A model generated the notes under the pieces. The model was not told the DNA's origin. It worked only from the letters and a program-made list of their open reading frames with translations, and searched no databases. From Actinomadura harenae (lineage in GTDB: Bacteria > Actinomycetota > Actinomycetes > Streptosporangiales > Streptosporangiaceae), in assembly GCF_003696215.1 (NCBI RefSeq), contig NZ_RFFG01000060.1:1-48694 (forward strand): a stretch of DNA of 48,694 nt, written 5' to 3'. Made by a program: the position numbers and the translations under genes. This document shows positions 35,998 through 43,620 of the stretch, piece by piece (position 1 is the stretch's first letter; each line of letters begins with the position of its first letter).

Positions 35998-36355
35998 CAA
36001 CGTTCCTCTCGGTGGGCTCGGTCGCGGGTGCGTTCACGCGACCTTCCAGGGACGGTCCTGAGTTCCCGGGCTTGTTGGGGGTGTCTTTCGTTCGCGCTGG
36101 TCGCGCACCCTGTGGCGGTGTTGGCTCCGGTGGCGTGGTGTGTTCGTGGATCCAGGCGGCGAAGTGTTCAGGCCAGATGAGGGCGATGCCGTGGTCGCGG
36201 CAGGCGCGAACGAGGGCGGTGTCGGTGGGCTGGTGTTCGCAGACGACGGCCGGAAGGACGCGGCGTTGTTGGCCGGCCTCGATCCGGGAGTCCCGCGCCA
36301 AGCGTGCGGCGTGTCCCTGAGCCCACCTGCGACTGCGCGGTTGAGCCGTATTCAT
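35978..36355 (-). CDS. Hypothetical protein, 125 aa
   Basis: ATG at 36355 with GGGGAGGCG immediately upstream. The N-terminus is basic (RSRRWAQGHAARLARD). The middle (VLPAVVCEHQPTDTALVRAC, GIALIWPEHFAAWIHEH) looks like a small alpha/beta unit, and the C-terminus is a Pro/Thr/Asn-rich tail. It overlaps the next gene by 20 bp in another frame. No family recognised; an operon partner of the 242-aa protein. Confidence 0.6.
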   Translation of the reverse strand: MNTAQPRSRRWAQGHAARLARDSRIEAGQQRRVLPAVVCEHQPTDTALVRACRDHGIALIWPEHFAAWIHEHTTPPEPTPPQGARPARTKDTPNKPGNSGPSLEGRVNAPATEPTERNVDAFHSR

Positions 36356-36548
36356 CGCCTCCCCGTGCCGATGATGACACGCGACCCCGACATTCCGGCC
36401 CGCTCCAGTCAGGACGCGAGTGCTCAAGACGAAGCGCCGACGGCAGGCTTCTGCGGTGGTGAGGTCCCCGATCGCCGTGGGCGGAACAGGGAGTGCATCT
36501 CCAAGCGCGCGAACGCCGGTCTGACCCGCAAGGTGAGGCCGAAGCCAG

Positions 36549-37523
36549 CTACGGCGAGACCGGCGCCCAAGGCTGGTCGTCCAGGGTGGTGAGGGTCCGA
36601 GGTGGGCGGTGCCGGCGGACGGCGATCGGGGTGACCGGGGCGAGGGTGTCCAGCACCGTCCAGGTGGTCAACCGGTCGATCCCGCCGACGCTCCTCATGC
36701 CGCCGAGGACGGCCGCCAGGTGAGGTGTGGAGCGCGCAGCGGCCGTGCCGAGGATGTCACAGGGACCCCAGCCCGTCGCGACGGCCGTCACGCCCGGTCG
36801 TTGCGCGAGTTCGGCTCCGACATCCTCGGCGGCCGTGGTAGGGGAGACCGCGAAACCAAGGGCTTGTGGCAGCCCGGCCCCGGCCGGGTGGACGACGGCC
36901 GCGATGCGGACAACACCGGCCTCCAGCAACCCCCGTACCCGGGCCCGGGTCGCCGCCTGCGACAGGCCGACGCCCTGGCTCAGCGTCGAGAACGACGCCC
37001 GCGGGTCGTCCTGGAGGAGGACCAGCAGCTGCCAGTCGACCGCGTCGAGACTGCTTGCCGCCGGTCCTGGGGAGGGAGGGGGTGCGGGTTCGGCGGCGTC
37101 GGTGATGACGTTCACCGCGCGGAACACCTTGAGCCGGTGGACGGCGCGGTGGCGGCGGAGCTGGTCCACCTCGGCCGCAAGGTCGGCGTCGTCGCGGGCG
37201 CGGATCCGCACGACAAGGTCGTGGTTCGCGCCGGTGGTGCGTTGGCAGCCGCTCGTCGACCGGTGTGCGATGAGCGTCTTGGCCGCTTCTGCGGGATCAG
37301 CGTGGGCGGTCACCAGCAGCTGCGCCTGGACCGCCTGGCCGAACAGGGCGGGATGTGCAGACGCGACGACCGTGGCGGCGCCCTGGTCGAGGAGCATGTG
37401 GAGGCGGGTTCGGGTGCTGGTGCGAGACAGCCTGGTCTGATCGGTCAGGGCCTGGTAGGTGACACGTCCGTCCTGCTGCAGGGCGGACAGGATCATCCGG
37501 TCGAACCCGTCCAGGTCGCGCAC
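36549..37523 (-). CDS. Lrp/AsnC-family transcriptional regulator, duplicated form
   Basis: 324 aa with two AsnC-type HTHs: residues 1-55 (LDGFDRMILSALQQDGRVTY, LSRTSTRTRLHMLL) and about 165-220 (LDAVDWQLLVLLQDDPRASF, LSQAATRARVRGLLEAGVV). Each is followed by an alpha/beta ligand-binding stretch. Such tandem Lrp proteins are common in actinobacteria and usually control adjacent amino-acid or transport genes. The start is near the boundary of a 292-nt divergent spacer to the zinc-binding hypothetical gene. Ligand and targets unknown. Confidence 0.9.
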   Translation of the reverse strand: MRDLDGFDRMILSALQQDGRVTYQALTDQTRLSRTSTRTRLHMLLDQGAATVVASAHPALFGQAVQAQLLVTAHADPAEAAKTLIAHRSTSGCQRTTGANHDLVVRIRARDDADLAAEVDQLRRHRAVHRLKVFRAVNVITDAAEPAPPPSPGPAASSLDAVDWQLLVLLQDDPRASFSTLSQGVGLSQAATRARVRGLLEAGVVRIAAVVHPAGAGLPQALGFAVSPTTAAEDVGAELAQRPGVTAVATGWGPCDILGTAAARSTPHLAAVLGGMRSVGGIDRLTTWTVLDTLAPVTPIAVRRHRPPRTLTTLDDQPWAPVSP

Positions 37524-37815
37524 GTCACCTCACAAGAAGCCGAGCAGTCCCCGTCAACGGCCACGGCCGTTCACACCGCTCACGACTCGAAAGCTCCTGA
37601 CCACCATAAGACGATCGACCGGATCCGCCACGCGAAACACCGCAACCCTCCCAGAACACCCACATCCCCTCGGCAGCGCTTGAACCGGAGACCACCAGCC
37701 CGGCCCCGCAGATACCCGTCAAAGACGCCACCGGTGAACGCGCAGGATGAGTGGACTCGGTAGCCAACTCCTCATCTGCCTGGCGGAGGGGTCGCCTGGC
37801 GGCGAGCATGGACCG

Positions 37816-38832
37816 ATGGACGACGTCACGGTCAAGCTCATCGCTCCCGGCCACGTCCCCGACGAGGTGGGCGGCAGCTACAGCGACGCGTGCCAGGCGC
37901 TGGAACTGGAGCAGTCCACCTCGGGATGGGTGCTCTACCTGCTGGATGTGATGCACACGCGCGGCACGTGCATCAGCACCCACACCGCTCCCGTGGCCGA
38001 GGCCCTGGACTCCCGAGGAACGGAGAGAACGAACGGCGAGCTGGTGTGCGCCCTGGCCACGGTCGCGCGGGAGGTTCGGAGCGGGCACGTGGTCGAGGTC
38101 CGGCCGGGCTGGCCGGAGGAGTTCGGCGGCGGCCCGCGGTGCCAGTTCTGCCTGGATCCGGCACCGTCCTGGGTGTATGAGGCCGCTGATGTCGAGGTGC
38201 TGCTCGGCGACCCGGCCGGCGACATCACCATGGCGCCGGTGCTCGGCGCCGAGATCACCGGGTGCGTCGACTGGCCCGCCTGTCAGGGCTGCCGCGAGCT
38301 GATCGACGCCCGGACCGGCGATGCCTGGCACCGGCTGCTGCGCCGCTACGGCGGGCGGGACGGGGTTCCGATGCCGGTCCAGGCGGCCTGGCGGGAGTTC
38401 TGGGGCAACCACCGCGGCGCCCGCCCCCTGCCGCCGCCCGCCTGGACCCCCGCCCGGAGGCGGCTCGAGGCCCACCGGGTCCGACTCGGCTGGGACGCGG
38501 TCACCGATGCCTTCCGGCGGGAGGAGGTGGAGTACACCAGCGAGCCCGGCGTCCCCGCCCTGGCGGGCCTGGACGCCGCGTTCGAGGCGGCCCGCGCCTA
38601 CCTGCTCGACCCACCGCCCGCGGGCAGGGTCCGCCGCTACCGGGCCGAGGGCACGGTGGGCTGGATCGTGCGCGCTGACGGCGACGGCTGGTCTCTGGTC
38701 GGCCACACCGGCGACGTCGCGTTCGTGGTGCGCGACGACACCCCCGACGTGCTCATCCCGGTGAGAGGACCTGAGACCAGCGCCCTGCTGGACGGACTCG
38801 CCCACCTGGCCGATCCACACAGTGCTGATTGA
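37816..38832 (+). CDS. Zinc-ribbon-containing hypothetical protein
   Basis: 338 aa from the ATG at 37816; an upstream ATG at 37747 gives 23 extra residues but reads less like protein. RCQFCLDPAPSWVYEAADV, followed about 40 residues later by WPACQGCRELIDARTGDAW, resembles a recurrent actinobacterial domain (CxFC...WxYP...WxACxxC) that probably binds zinc. The N-terminal part (GSYSDACQALELEQSTSGWV) and the C-terminal GWIVRADGDGWSLVGHTGD are unassigned. The function of this group is unknown. Confidence 0.75.
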   Translation: MDDVTVKLIAPGHVPDEVGGSYSDACQALELEQSTSGWVLYLLDVMHTRGTCISTHTAPVAEALDSRGTERTNGELVCALATVAREVRSGHVVEVRPGWPEEFGGGPRCQFCLDPAPSWVYEAADVEVLLGDPAGDITMAPVLGAEITGCVDWPACQGCRELIDARTGDAWHRLLRRYGGRDGVPMPVQAAWREFWGNHRGARPLPPPAWTPARRRLEAHRVRLGWDAVTDAFRREEVEYTSEPGVPALAGLDAAFEAARAYLLDPPPAGRVRRYRAEGTVGWIVRADGDGWSLVGHTGDVAFVVRDDTPDVLIPVRGPETSALLDGLAHLADPHSAD

Positions 38833-38959
38833 CACCAACGATCTCAAGGACGGCGCGGGCGGAGGCGCGCGAGCCCGTGACCGTGGCGGTGGGCACCCAA
38901 GGGCCCCGGCGAAGCTCACGGCCGACAATCGGCAGGTAGGACAAGGCAGGGGGGATGTC

Positions 38960-39943
38960 ATGACCGGTGCATGGGAGCTGGTGCAGCACCGGACCGGGGC
39001 CGACGGTGCGGTGTGGCGGTCAGCCGACGGAAGCCGCTTCAAGCGGACCGGACCAGACGTCCTGGGCGAAGCGGCGTTCCTGCGCCGCGTGCGGGCGTTG
39101 GGCTACCCGGTGCCGCGGGTGCTGGAAGAGGGCCTTGACGCCACCGGGTCGGGCTTTCTCGTCGAGGAGGCGTTGCCCGGCTTGTCGTTGCACCAGATGG
39201 CCGACCGCCTGGCGGGCGGCGCCTCCACCGGCGCATCGGGTGGTGTGCTCGCCGACGAGGTCGTCGCGGCGGCGGTGAAGGTGTCGGCCGAGTTGCTGCG
39301 GGCCCAAGCCGCCCACCCGGTCGCCACCTCCGCCGACCTGCTGGCCGAGTTCGCGGAGAAGGGCGGATACGTGGCCAACGTGTGGGCGGAGAACCCCGAC
39401 CTGGACACCCCGCACCGCCGAGAGGTGATCGCGACCGCGTTGCGGCGGCTGGAAGACCTGCCGCTGTGCGCGTCCAGCCTGGACTACGGCCTGCCGAACA
39501 CCTTCCCCACCGGTGTCATCGACTGGCAGCACCACGGCCTGGCCCCCGTCGGCTACGACGTCGCCCCAGCCCTGGAGATCATCGCGTTCCACGGCGGCAC
39601 AGGCCGCTACTCACCCACGCCTGCGCAACGCGCCACCTACCTGACGGCCGTCGACAACGCGACCGTCCCGTTCCTCGACCAGGCGCCCAGCGCGTTCCTC
39701 GGGGAGTTCCTGGTCATCAAGAGCGCGTTCTTCCTCGCGCTCACCCGCCCCGCCAGCGCTTCACCCGACTGCGCATCCGACGTCGCGGGCGACGGCAAGG
39801 CAGGCAAATGGCTGTACCGCCGGCACCTGTTCACCAACTGCCTGGAACAGTACGAGCACGCGGGAACGGTCGACACCGCCGCCTTCCCCACCTTCGCCGA
39901 CTTCCGCCGACGCTTCGATTCAGGGACCGGCGTGGAGGCGTAG
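38960..39943 (+). CDS. APH-like phosphotransferase with altered catalytic motif
   Basis: 327 aa from the ATG at 38960, preceded by AGGGGGGATGTC. The N-lobe shows FKRTGPDVLGEAAFLRRVRA and VPRVLEEGLD...GFLVEEALPG, as in aminoglycoside/choline kinases (APH fold). The usual catalytic HGDLxxxN is replaced by LDYGLPNTFPTGVIDWQ: the Asp, the Asn and the VIDW metal motif are recognisable, but HGD is changed to LDYG. It may phosphorylate a small molecule or be a divergent or inactive kinase. Its last 24 bp overlap the MFS pseudogene tail to tail. Confidence 0.8.
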   Translation: MTGAWELVQHRTGADGAVWRSADGSRFKRTGPDVLGEAAFLRRVRALGYPVPRVLEEGLDATGSGFLVEEALPGLSLHQMADRLAGGASTGASGGVLADEVVAAAVKVSAELLRAQAAHPVATSADLLAEFAEKGGYVANVWAENPDLDTPHRREVIATALRRLEDLPLCASSLDYGLPNTFPTGVIDWQHHGLAPVGYDVAPALEIIAFHGGTGRYSPTPAQRATYLTAVDNATVPFLDQAPSAFLGEFLVIKSAFFLALTRPASASPDCASDVAGDGKAGKWLYRRHLFTNCLEQYEHAGTVDTAAFPTFADFRRRFDSGTGVEA

Positions 39944-41261
39944 CCGCCGGCAGGACGGGACGGCCAGCGGGGCGAGCGCGGCCAGGGCCATTCCGGCGCT
40001 GCACGCCGCGAGTGTCCCGCGGGTCCCGAAGGCTGCGAGCAGGGCGGGGACGAGCGGGTAGCCGAGCGGTGCGATGACCAGCTCGCCCGTCCATGCCACG
40101 GCCGATACGCGGCCCTGGAGCGCGTCGGGGAATTCCTGCTGGAGGATGGCGCGCCAGGCGACGGCCGCGATGGACATCCCGGCCGCGGCGACAGCCACTC
40201 CGGCGCCGACCGTCCACAGATGGGCTTGCAGGGCCATGAACGTGCCAGGGAGCAGCATCGGGACGGTTGCGCCAGCCCGCCCGCACCGGCGGCCAGACCA
40301 GGCTGATCACCGCGCCCGCGACCATCCCGCCACCGAGGCAGCTGGCGATGACGCCCCAGGCGGCCGGGCCGCCGAGGTGCGCGCGGACGTAGGTGATGCC
40401 GACGATGCCGTAGCCGATGTGCCAGCACGCGACACCGAACGCCCCGGCCAGAACGTTCACCCACAGCCACTGCGTCGAGGTGGCGATCGTCCACATCCCG
40501 GCGACGTCGGTTCGGAACCGGGTGGGGGATCGTTTCAGGGCAGGGACCGGCACCCGGGCCATGAGGGCGGCCGCAGTGAAGTAGGACATCGCGTCGATGC
40601 CGAGGGTGACCGGCGTGCCGAACGCGGCGACCAGCACACCGCCAACGGACGGGCCGACAATGGTGGCGCTGTATCGGGTGAGCTTGGCCAACGCGTTCGC
40701 TTCCCGCAGATGCTCCAGGCTCACCAGTGAGCGGACGATGCCTTCTTGGGCGGGGATGATGAACGAGGACACCGCGAAGGTGACCGCCCCGAGGCCGCCA
40801 GGGCGGCGACCGTCGCCGTCCTGGTCGCGGCCAGCGCGGTCTGGGCTGCGCCGATAGCCCCGAACGCCACCAACGATCCGACCAGCAGGATCCGGCGGGG
40901 GATCCGGTCGGCGGCCACCCCGGACACCGGCATCAGCAGCACCTGCGTCCCGATCTGCGCCAGCAGCAGCATCGCGATCCCGGTCGCGCCGCCACCGGTG
41001 TTCAGGGATCGTCATCGAGACCGCGCCGGTCGCGATCCCCGACCCGAGGGCGTTGGCGACCGTGGAGGCGTAGTACCGCCGGTACCCGGGCGAGGTGCGC
41101 AGCGGCGCGGTGATCCGGGCGGACTCGGCACGCGCCCGGCCCGCGACTCGGTGCGCGATCCGGCTCCCGCGAGGCTCGGCGCTGCCCAGGGGGTGGCGGG
41201 CGCCGTGCGGTGCGGTGTGGATGTCGGTGGAGAGCACGGCGTCGGCCTCGTCGCCCTGCAC
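39920..41261 (-). pseudogene. MFS transporter disrupted by frameshifts
   Basis: The protein can be followed only by switching frames. 41261-41010 gives TSPGYRRYYASTVANALGSG. 40995-40800 in a second frame gives LLLAQIGTQVLLMPVSGVAADRIPRRIL (loop 2-3 motif). 40795-40270 returns to the first frame with FAVSSFIIPAQEGIVRSL and MSYFTAAALMARVP. 40258-39920 is again the second frame (ALQGRVSAVAWTGELVIAP, TLAACSAGMALAALAPLAV). That makes three single-base-class shifts near 41005, 40795 and 40265. Intact, it would be about 440 aa with 12 TM helices, like MFS drug exporters. Sequencing error is possible but three indels make true decay likelier. Confidence 0.85.
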
Positions 41262-41407
41262 GGGTCACCTCCTGCTGTTCGGCTACCGGCGGTAGGGCCG
41301 GAGCGGGGCGTGCCTCGCTCCAGGGGTCGGGCTTGGCCGGCTAGGGGTTGCCGCTTTCAGGTACGGCCGGGTTGAGGGGTTGGGTTTGGGCCGGATCGGG
41401 CGTCGTG

Positions 41408-42064
41408 TCAGTCGCGGATGCTGATCTGGAGTTCAGTGAGGAGCGCGTCGGTCAGCTGGGTGACTTGGCCGTGGTCGAGGACGGCTCCGGCGAGCTGGGT
41501 CGCGCCGGCGAGGGTGCTGATCTGGCTGCCGCGTAGGTCTGCGCCGCGCAGTTGGGTGCGTGCCAGGGTGGCGCTGGGCATGGGGCAGTCGGCGAAGACG
41601 ACGCTTTCCAGCTTGGACTCGGCGATCGTGGCCTCGCGGAGCATGCAGTCGACGAACGCGACTGACCCGGTCGCGGTGAGGCCGGTGAGGGTCGCGTAGT
41701 CGAACCGGCACCGTTCGAAGATCACATCGGTGAGGGTGAGCTGGCGTGCGTTGACTCCCAGGAGGCGGCAGCCGGTGAAGACGCAGCGGTCGATCTTGGT
41801 GTCGGTGAGGCGGGCGGAGGCGAAGTTGCAGTCGTTGAAGGTCGTGTTGCTGAGCCGGGCCTGTTCGAGGGCGGCTTCGCCGAGGGAGACCCTGGTGAGG
41901 CGGCAGCCGCTGAGGGCACGGCCGTTGAGCTGGAGGCGGGACCAGTCGGCGCCGGTGACGGCGAGGCCGGTGATGTCGCCGCGGGCAGGCGGGGTGTCGG
42001 CGGGGAAGAGCTCGTCGTCGGAGGGCAGCAGGACCTTGATGTCGCGGATCTGCCGGACGTCCAT
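41408..42064 (-). CDS. Pentapeptide-repeat protein
   Basis: 218 aa, ATG at 42064 with CGGAGG 8 nt upstream. From about residue 35 it is a run of A(D/N)LxX-type five-residue repeats (LSGCRLTRVSLGEAALEQAR, FNDCNFASARLTDTKIDRC, ATLARTQLRGADLRGSQ), expected to form a right-handed quadrilateral beta-helix. Such proteins (Qnr, McbG, AlbG) can mimic DNA and shield gyrase, but most have unknown roles. It lies 80 nt downstream of the cyclophane-RiPP precursor, behind a strong hairpin. A self-protection role is plausible inference. Confidence 0.92.
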   Translation of the reverse strand: MDVRQIRDIKVLLPSDDELFPADTPPARGDITGLAVTGADWSRLQLNGRALSGCRLTRVSLGEAALEQARLSNTTFNDCNFASARLTDTKIDRCVFTGCRLLGVNARQLTLTDVIFERCRFDYATLTGLTATGSVAFVDCMLREATIAESKLESVVFADCPMPSATLARTQLRGADLRGSQISTLAGATQLAGAVLDHGQVTQLTDALLTELQISIRD

Positions 42065-42086
42065 CGAGATGCCTCCGAGGTCGTGG

Positions 42087-42122
42087 GGCGCGCCCCGGTC
42101 CGAGGAAGGGCCGGGGCGCGCC
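42087..42122 (-). terminator. Strong hairpin between RiPP precursor and pentapeptide-repeat gene
   Basis: GGCGCGCCCCGG (42087-42098) and CCGGGGCGCGCC (42111-42122): 12 perfect G/C-only pairs with a 12-nt loop. It begins 22 nt past the precursor stop and ends just before the ribosome site of the pentapeptide-repeat gene. It may be a partial terminator or an RNA-stabilising 3' end for the maturase/precursor message. Confidence 0.7.
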
Positions 42123-42143
42123 GTCGTGGTGGTGCTGGCGGGG

Positions 42144-42287
42144 CTACTTCTTGTTGTTCCAGTTGTCCCAGGTCGGCCGGTTGTCGTGGGCCTCGGGCGC
42201 GAGGTCCGGGGTCGCGGCGGTGATTTCGGCGAGGAAGTCCTCCACCGTAGCGGCGGTGGTGGTCTCGAGCAGTTCGAGGACGGGCAT
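42144..42287 (-). CDS. Cyclophane RiPP precursor peptide (AmcA-like)
   Basis: 47 aa; ATG at 42287, stop TAG at 42144. AAGGAG, embedded in the last codons of the maturase gene, lies 8 nt upstream. The acidic, helical leader runs from about 1 to 30 (ETTTAATVEDFLAEI). The C-terminal core is HDNRPTWDNWNNKK and holds three aromatic-X-Asn units: H34-D-N36, W40-D-N42 and W43-N-N45. In known three-residue cyclophane peptides the ring carbon of the aromatic residue is linked to the beta-carbon of the third residue. The pairing with a radical SAM/SPASM enzyme and multiple motifs recall the 'multiple cyclophane' AmcA type. That family name is from memory. Confidence 0.87.
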   Translation of the reverse strand: MPVLELLETTTAATVEDFLAEITAATPDLAPEAHDNRPTWDNWNNKK

Positions 42288-42289
42288 GT

Positions 42290-43453
42290 TCACTTCTCCT
42301 TCGGGTTGATCGCGGCCGGGCTGATGGTGGTGGCCGCGAAGGCGGTGACGAGGGCTTGCCTTGTGTTGCGGCAGTGGGCGGTCTCGGTCGCGGTGAAGCT
42401 GCCGTGCTCGAAGTACCGGTTGCCGGCGTGTGCGCCGCGGCAGAAGTCCCAGAACGTGCAGGTCTGTTCGCAGCCGTCCAGGCCGTCGAGCAGTTCGGCG
42501 ATGTAGGAGACGTGGTGGGCGCGGCGCAGGATCTGGGGCAGAGACTCGGTCAGCACGTTCCCGGCGACGAAGCCGTGGTGCTCGGGGGCGTCGATGCCCA
42601 GCAGTTCCGGAGACATCAAGGCGAGGTCTCCGTTCCAGGCGATCGTGGGGATCGGGTCGTGTTTGGCCTTGCTCCATTCCTCCTTCCGCCCGGTCCGGGC
42701 CTTGTTCAGGTAGCTGGCGAGCTGGTCGATCTCCCGGACCCGCAGGTCCGGGAAGCGGTGGTGGGCGGCGATCACCCCGGCCCAGAACGTCTCGGCGAGG
42801 CCGGTGTCGACCAGGGCGCGGGAGTCGTTGACTCCTTCGAGTTCCTCGATGTTGAACCCGACCTGCGTGCAGCCGAGGCCGGCGAAGAACTCCATGAGCC
42901 CGGCCGGGTCGCCGATCGTCTCGGGGGAGACGACGCAGATGACGCTGAAGGGGATCTCGTGGTCGCGCAGCACCCCGATGCCGCGCATGATCTTCGTGAA
43001 CGCGGGCCGCCCCGCCCGGTCGACCCGGTTCACGTTCGCGCTCTCGGGCCCGTCGATGCTGACCCCGACCTGGAACCGGTAGGTCCGGAACAACTCGCAC
43101 CACTGCTCGTTGATCAGGGTCGCGTTCGTCTGGATCGAGTGCTCAACGCGCCCGCCGATCCGCAGGTCCTCGAACGCCAGCAGCCGCTGCTTGAAGGTCG
43201 CGATGGGCAGGGCGGTGGGTTCGCCGCCGTGCCAGACGACTCCGACGGGCTCCGGGGCGTTCTGCTCGGCGATCGAGGCCGCCGCCGCCTTCACCACGGT
43301 CGGGAGGATCTCGTAGCGCTTCTTGCGTCCGGGCAGGTAGCAGTAGCCGCAATCGAGGTTGCAAAGGCTGGTGGGCTGCAGGATCACGGTCCGGAAACTC
43401 CGGCCGATCCGCTCGTCGAACCTCGTCCGGCGGGTGGGGGCGCTGGTGTCCAT
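42290..43453 (-). CDS. Radical SAM/SPASM peptide maturase, cyclophane-forming (AmcB-like)
   Basis: 387 aa. CNLDCGYC (C31, C35, C38) binds the SAM-cleaving [4Fe-4S] cluster. VVWHGGEPTALP is the GGEP SAM-binding motif, and SIQTNATLINEQW and QVGVSIDGPE are typical of anSME/GrrM/FxsB-like peptide-modifying enzymes. Near the C-terminus C328, C332, C338 and C361 are placed as auxiliary (SPASM-like) cluster ligands. With the adjacent precursor, the predicted reaction is C-C bond formation between His/Trp side chains and Asn beta-carbons. The gene ends 2 nt before the precursor start and carries its ribosome site. The ATG at 43453 lies downstream of a cluster of GTCAT repeats. Confidence 0.93.
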   Translation of the reverse strand: MDTSAPTRRTRFDERIGRSFRTVILQPTSLCNLDCGYCYLPGRKKRYEILPTVVKAAAASIAEQNAPEPVGVVWHGGEPTALPIATFKQRLLAFEDLRIGGRVEHSIQTNATLINEQWCELFRTYRFQVGVSIDGPESANVNRVDRAGRPAFTKIMRGIGVLRDHEIPFSVICVVSPETIGDPAGLMEFFAGLGCTQVGFNIEELEGVNDSRALVDTGLAETFWAGVIAAHHRFPDLRVREIDQLASYLNKARTGRKEEWSKAKHDPIPTIAWNGDLALMSPELLGIDAPEHHGFVAGNVLTESLPQILRRAHHVSYIAELLDGLDGCEQTCTFWDFCRGAHAGNRYFEHGSFTATETAHCRNTRQALVTAFAATTISPAAINPKEK

Positions 43454-43473
43454 GCCTTGAGGTTGCGGCCGTC

Positions 43474-43569
43474 GATGACGGTTTCCCGGTGACAGTGCGA
43501 TGTCATGACCGGTGACCTGTCCCCGGCGGCGCGATGACCTGTCATCGGGGCGGGGGTGTCATGTCATCG
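43474..43569. promoter_or_regulatory. Cluster of GTCAT/GATGAC half-sites in the divergent maturase-NUDIX spacer
   Basis: Within 96 nt are GATGAC (43474), GTCATGAC (43502-43509, itself palindromic), CGATGAC-CT-GTCATCG (43532-43547, perfect 7-bp arms) and GTCATGTCATCG (43558-43569). Such a concentration of one half-site in both orientations suggests cooperative binding by a regulator controlling the RiPP operon, the NUDIX gene, or both. Confidence 0.55.
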
Positions 43570-43620
43570 AGTGCCGCGATCACCGTGGTTGAGCATGGCT
43601 GGTGGGTTAGGTTGCTGGGC

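Noticed and set aside
42290..43453. Assignment of the maturase to the FxsB, GrrM or darobactin classes
   Set aside because: The precursor has no FxSxx C-terminus, no Gly-rich repeats and no W-x-W-x-K core, and no FxsC/FxsT-type genes are present. The multiple Ω-X-N core fits an AmcB-like cyclophane enzyme better.
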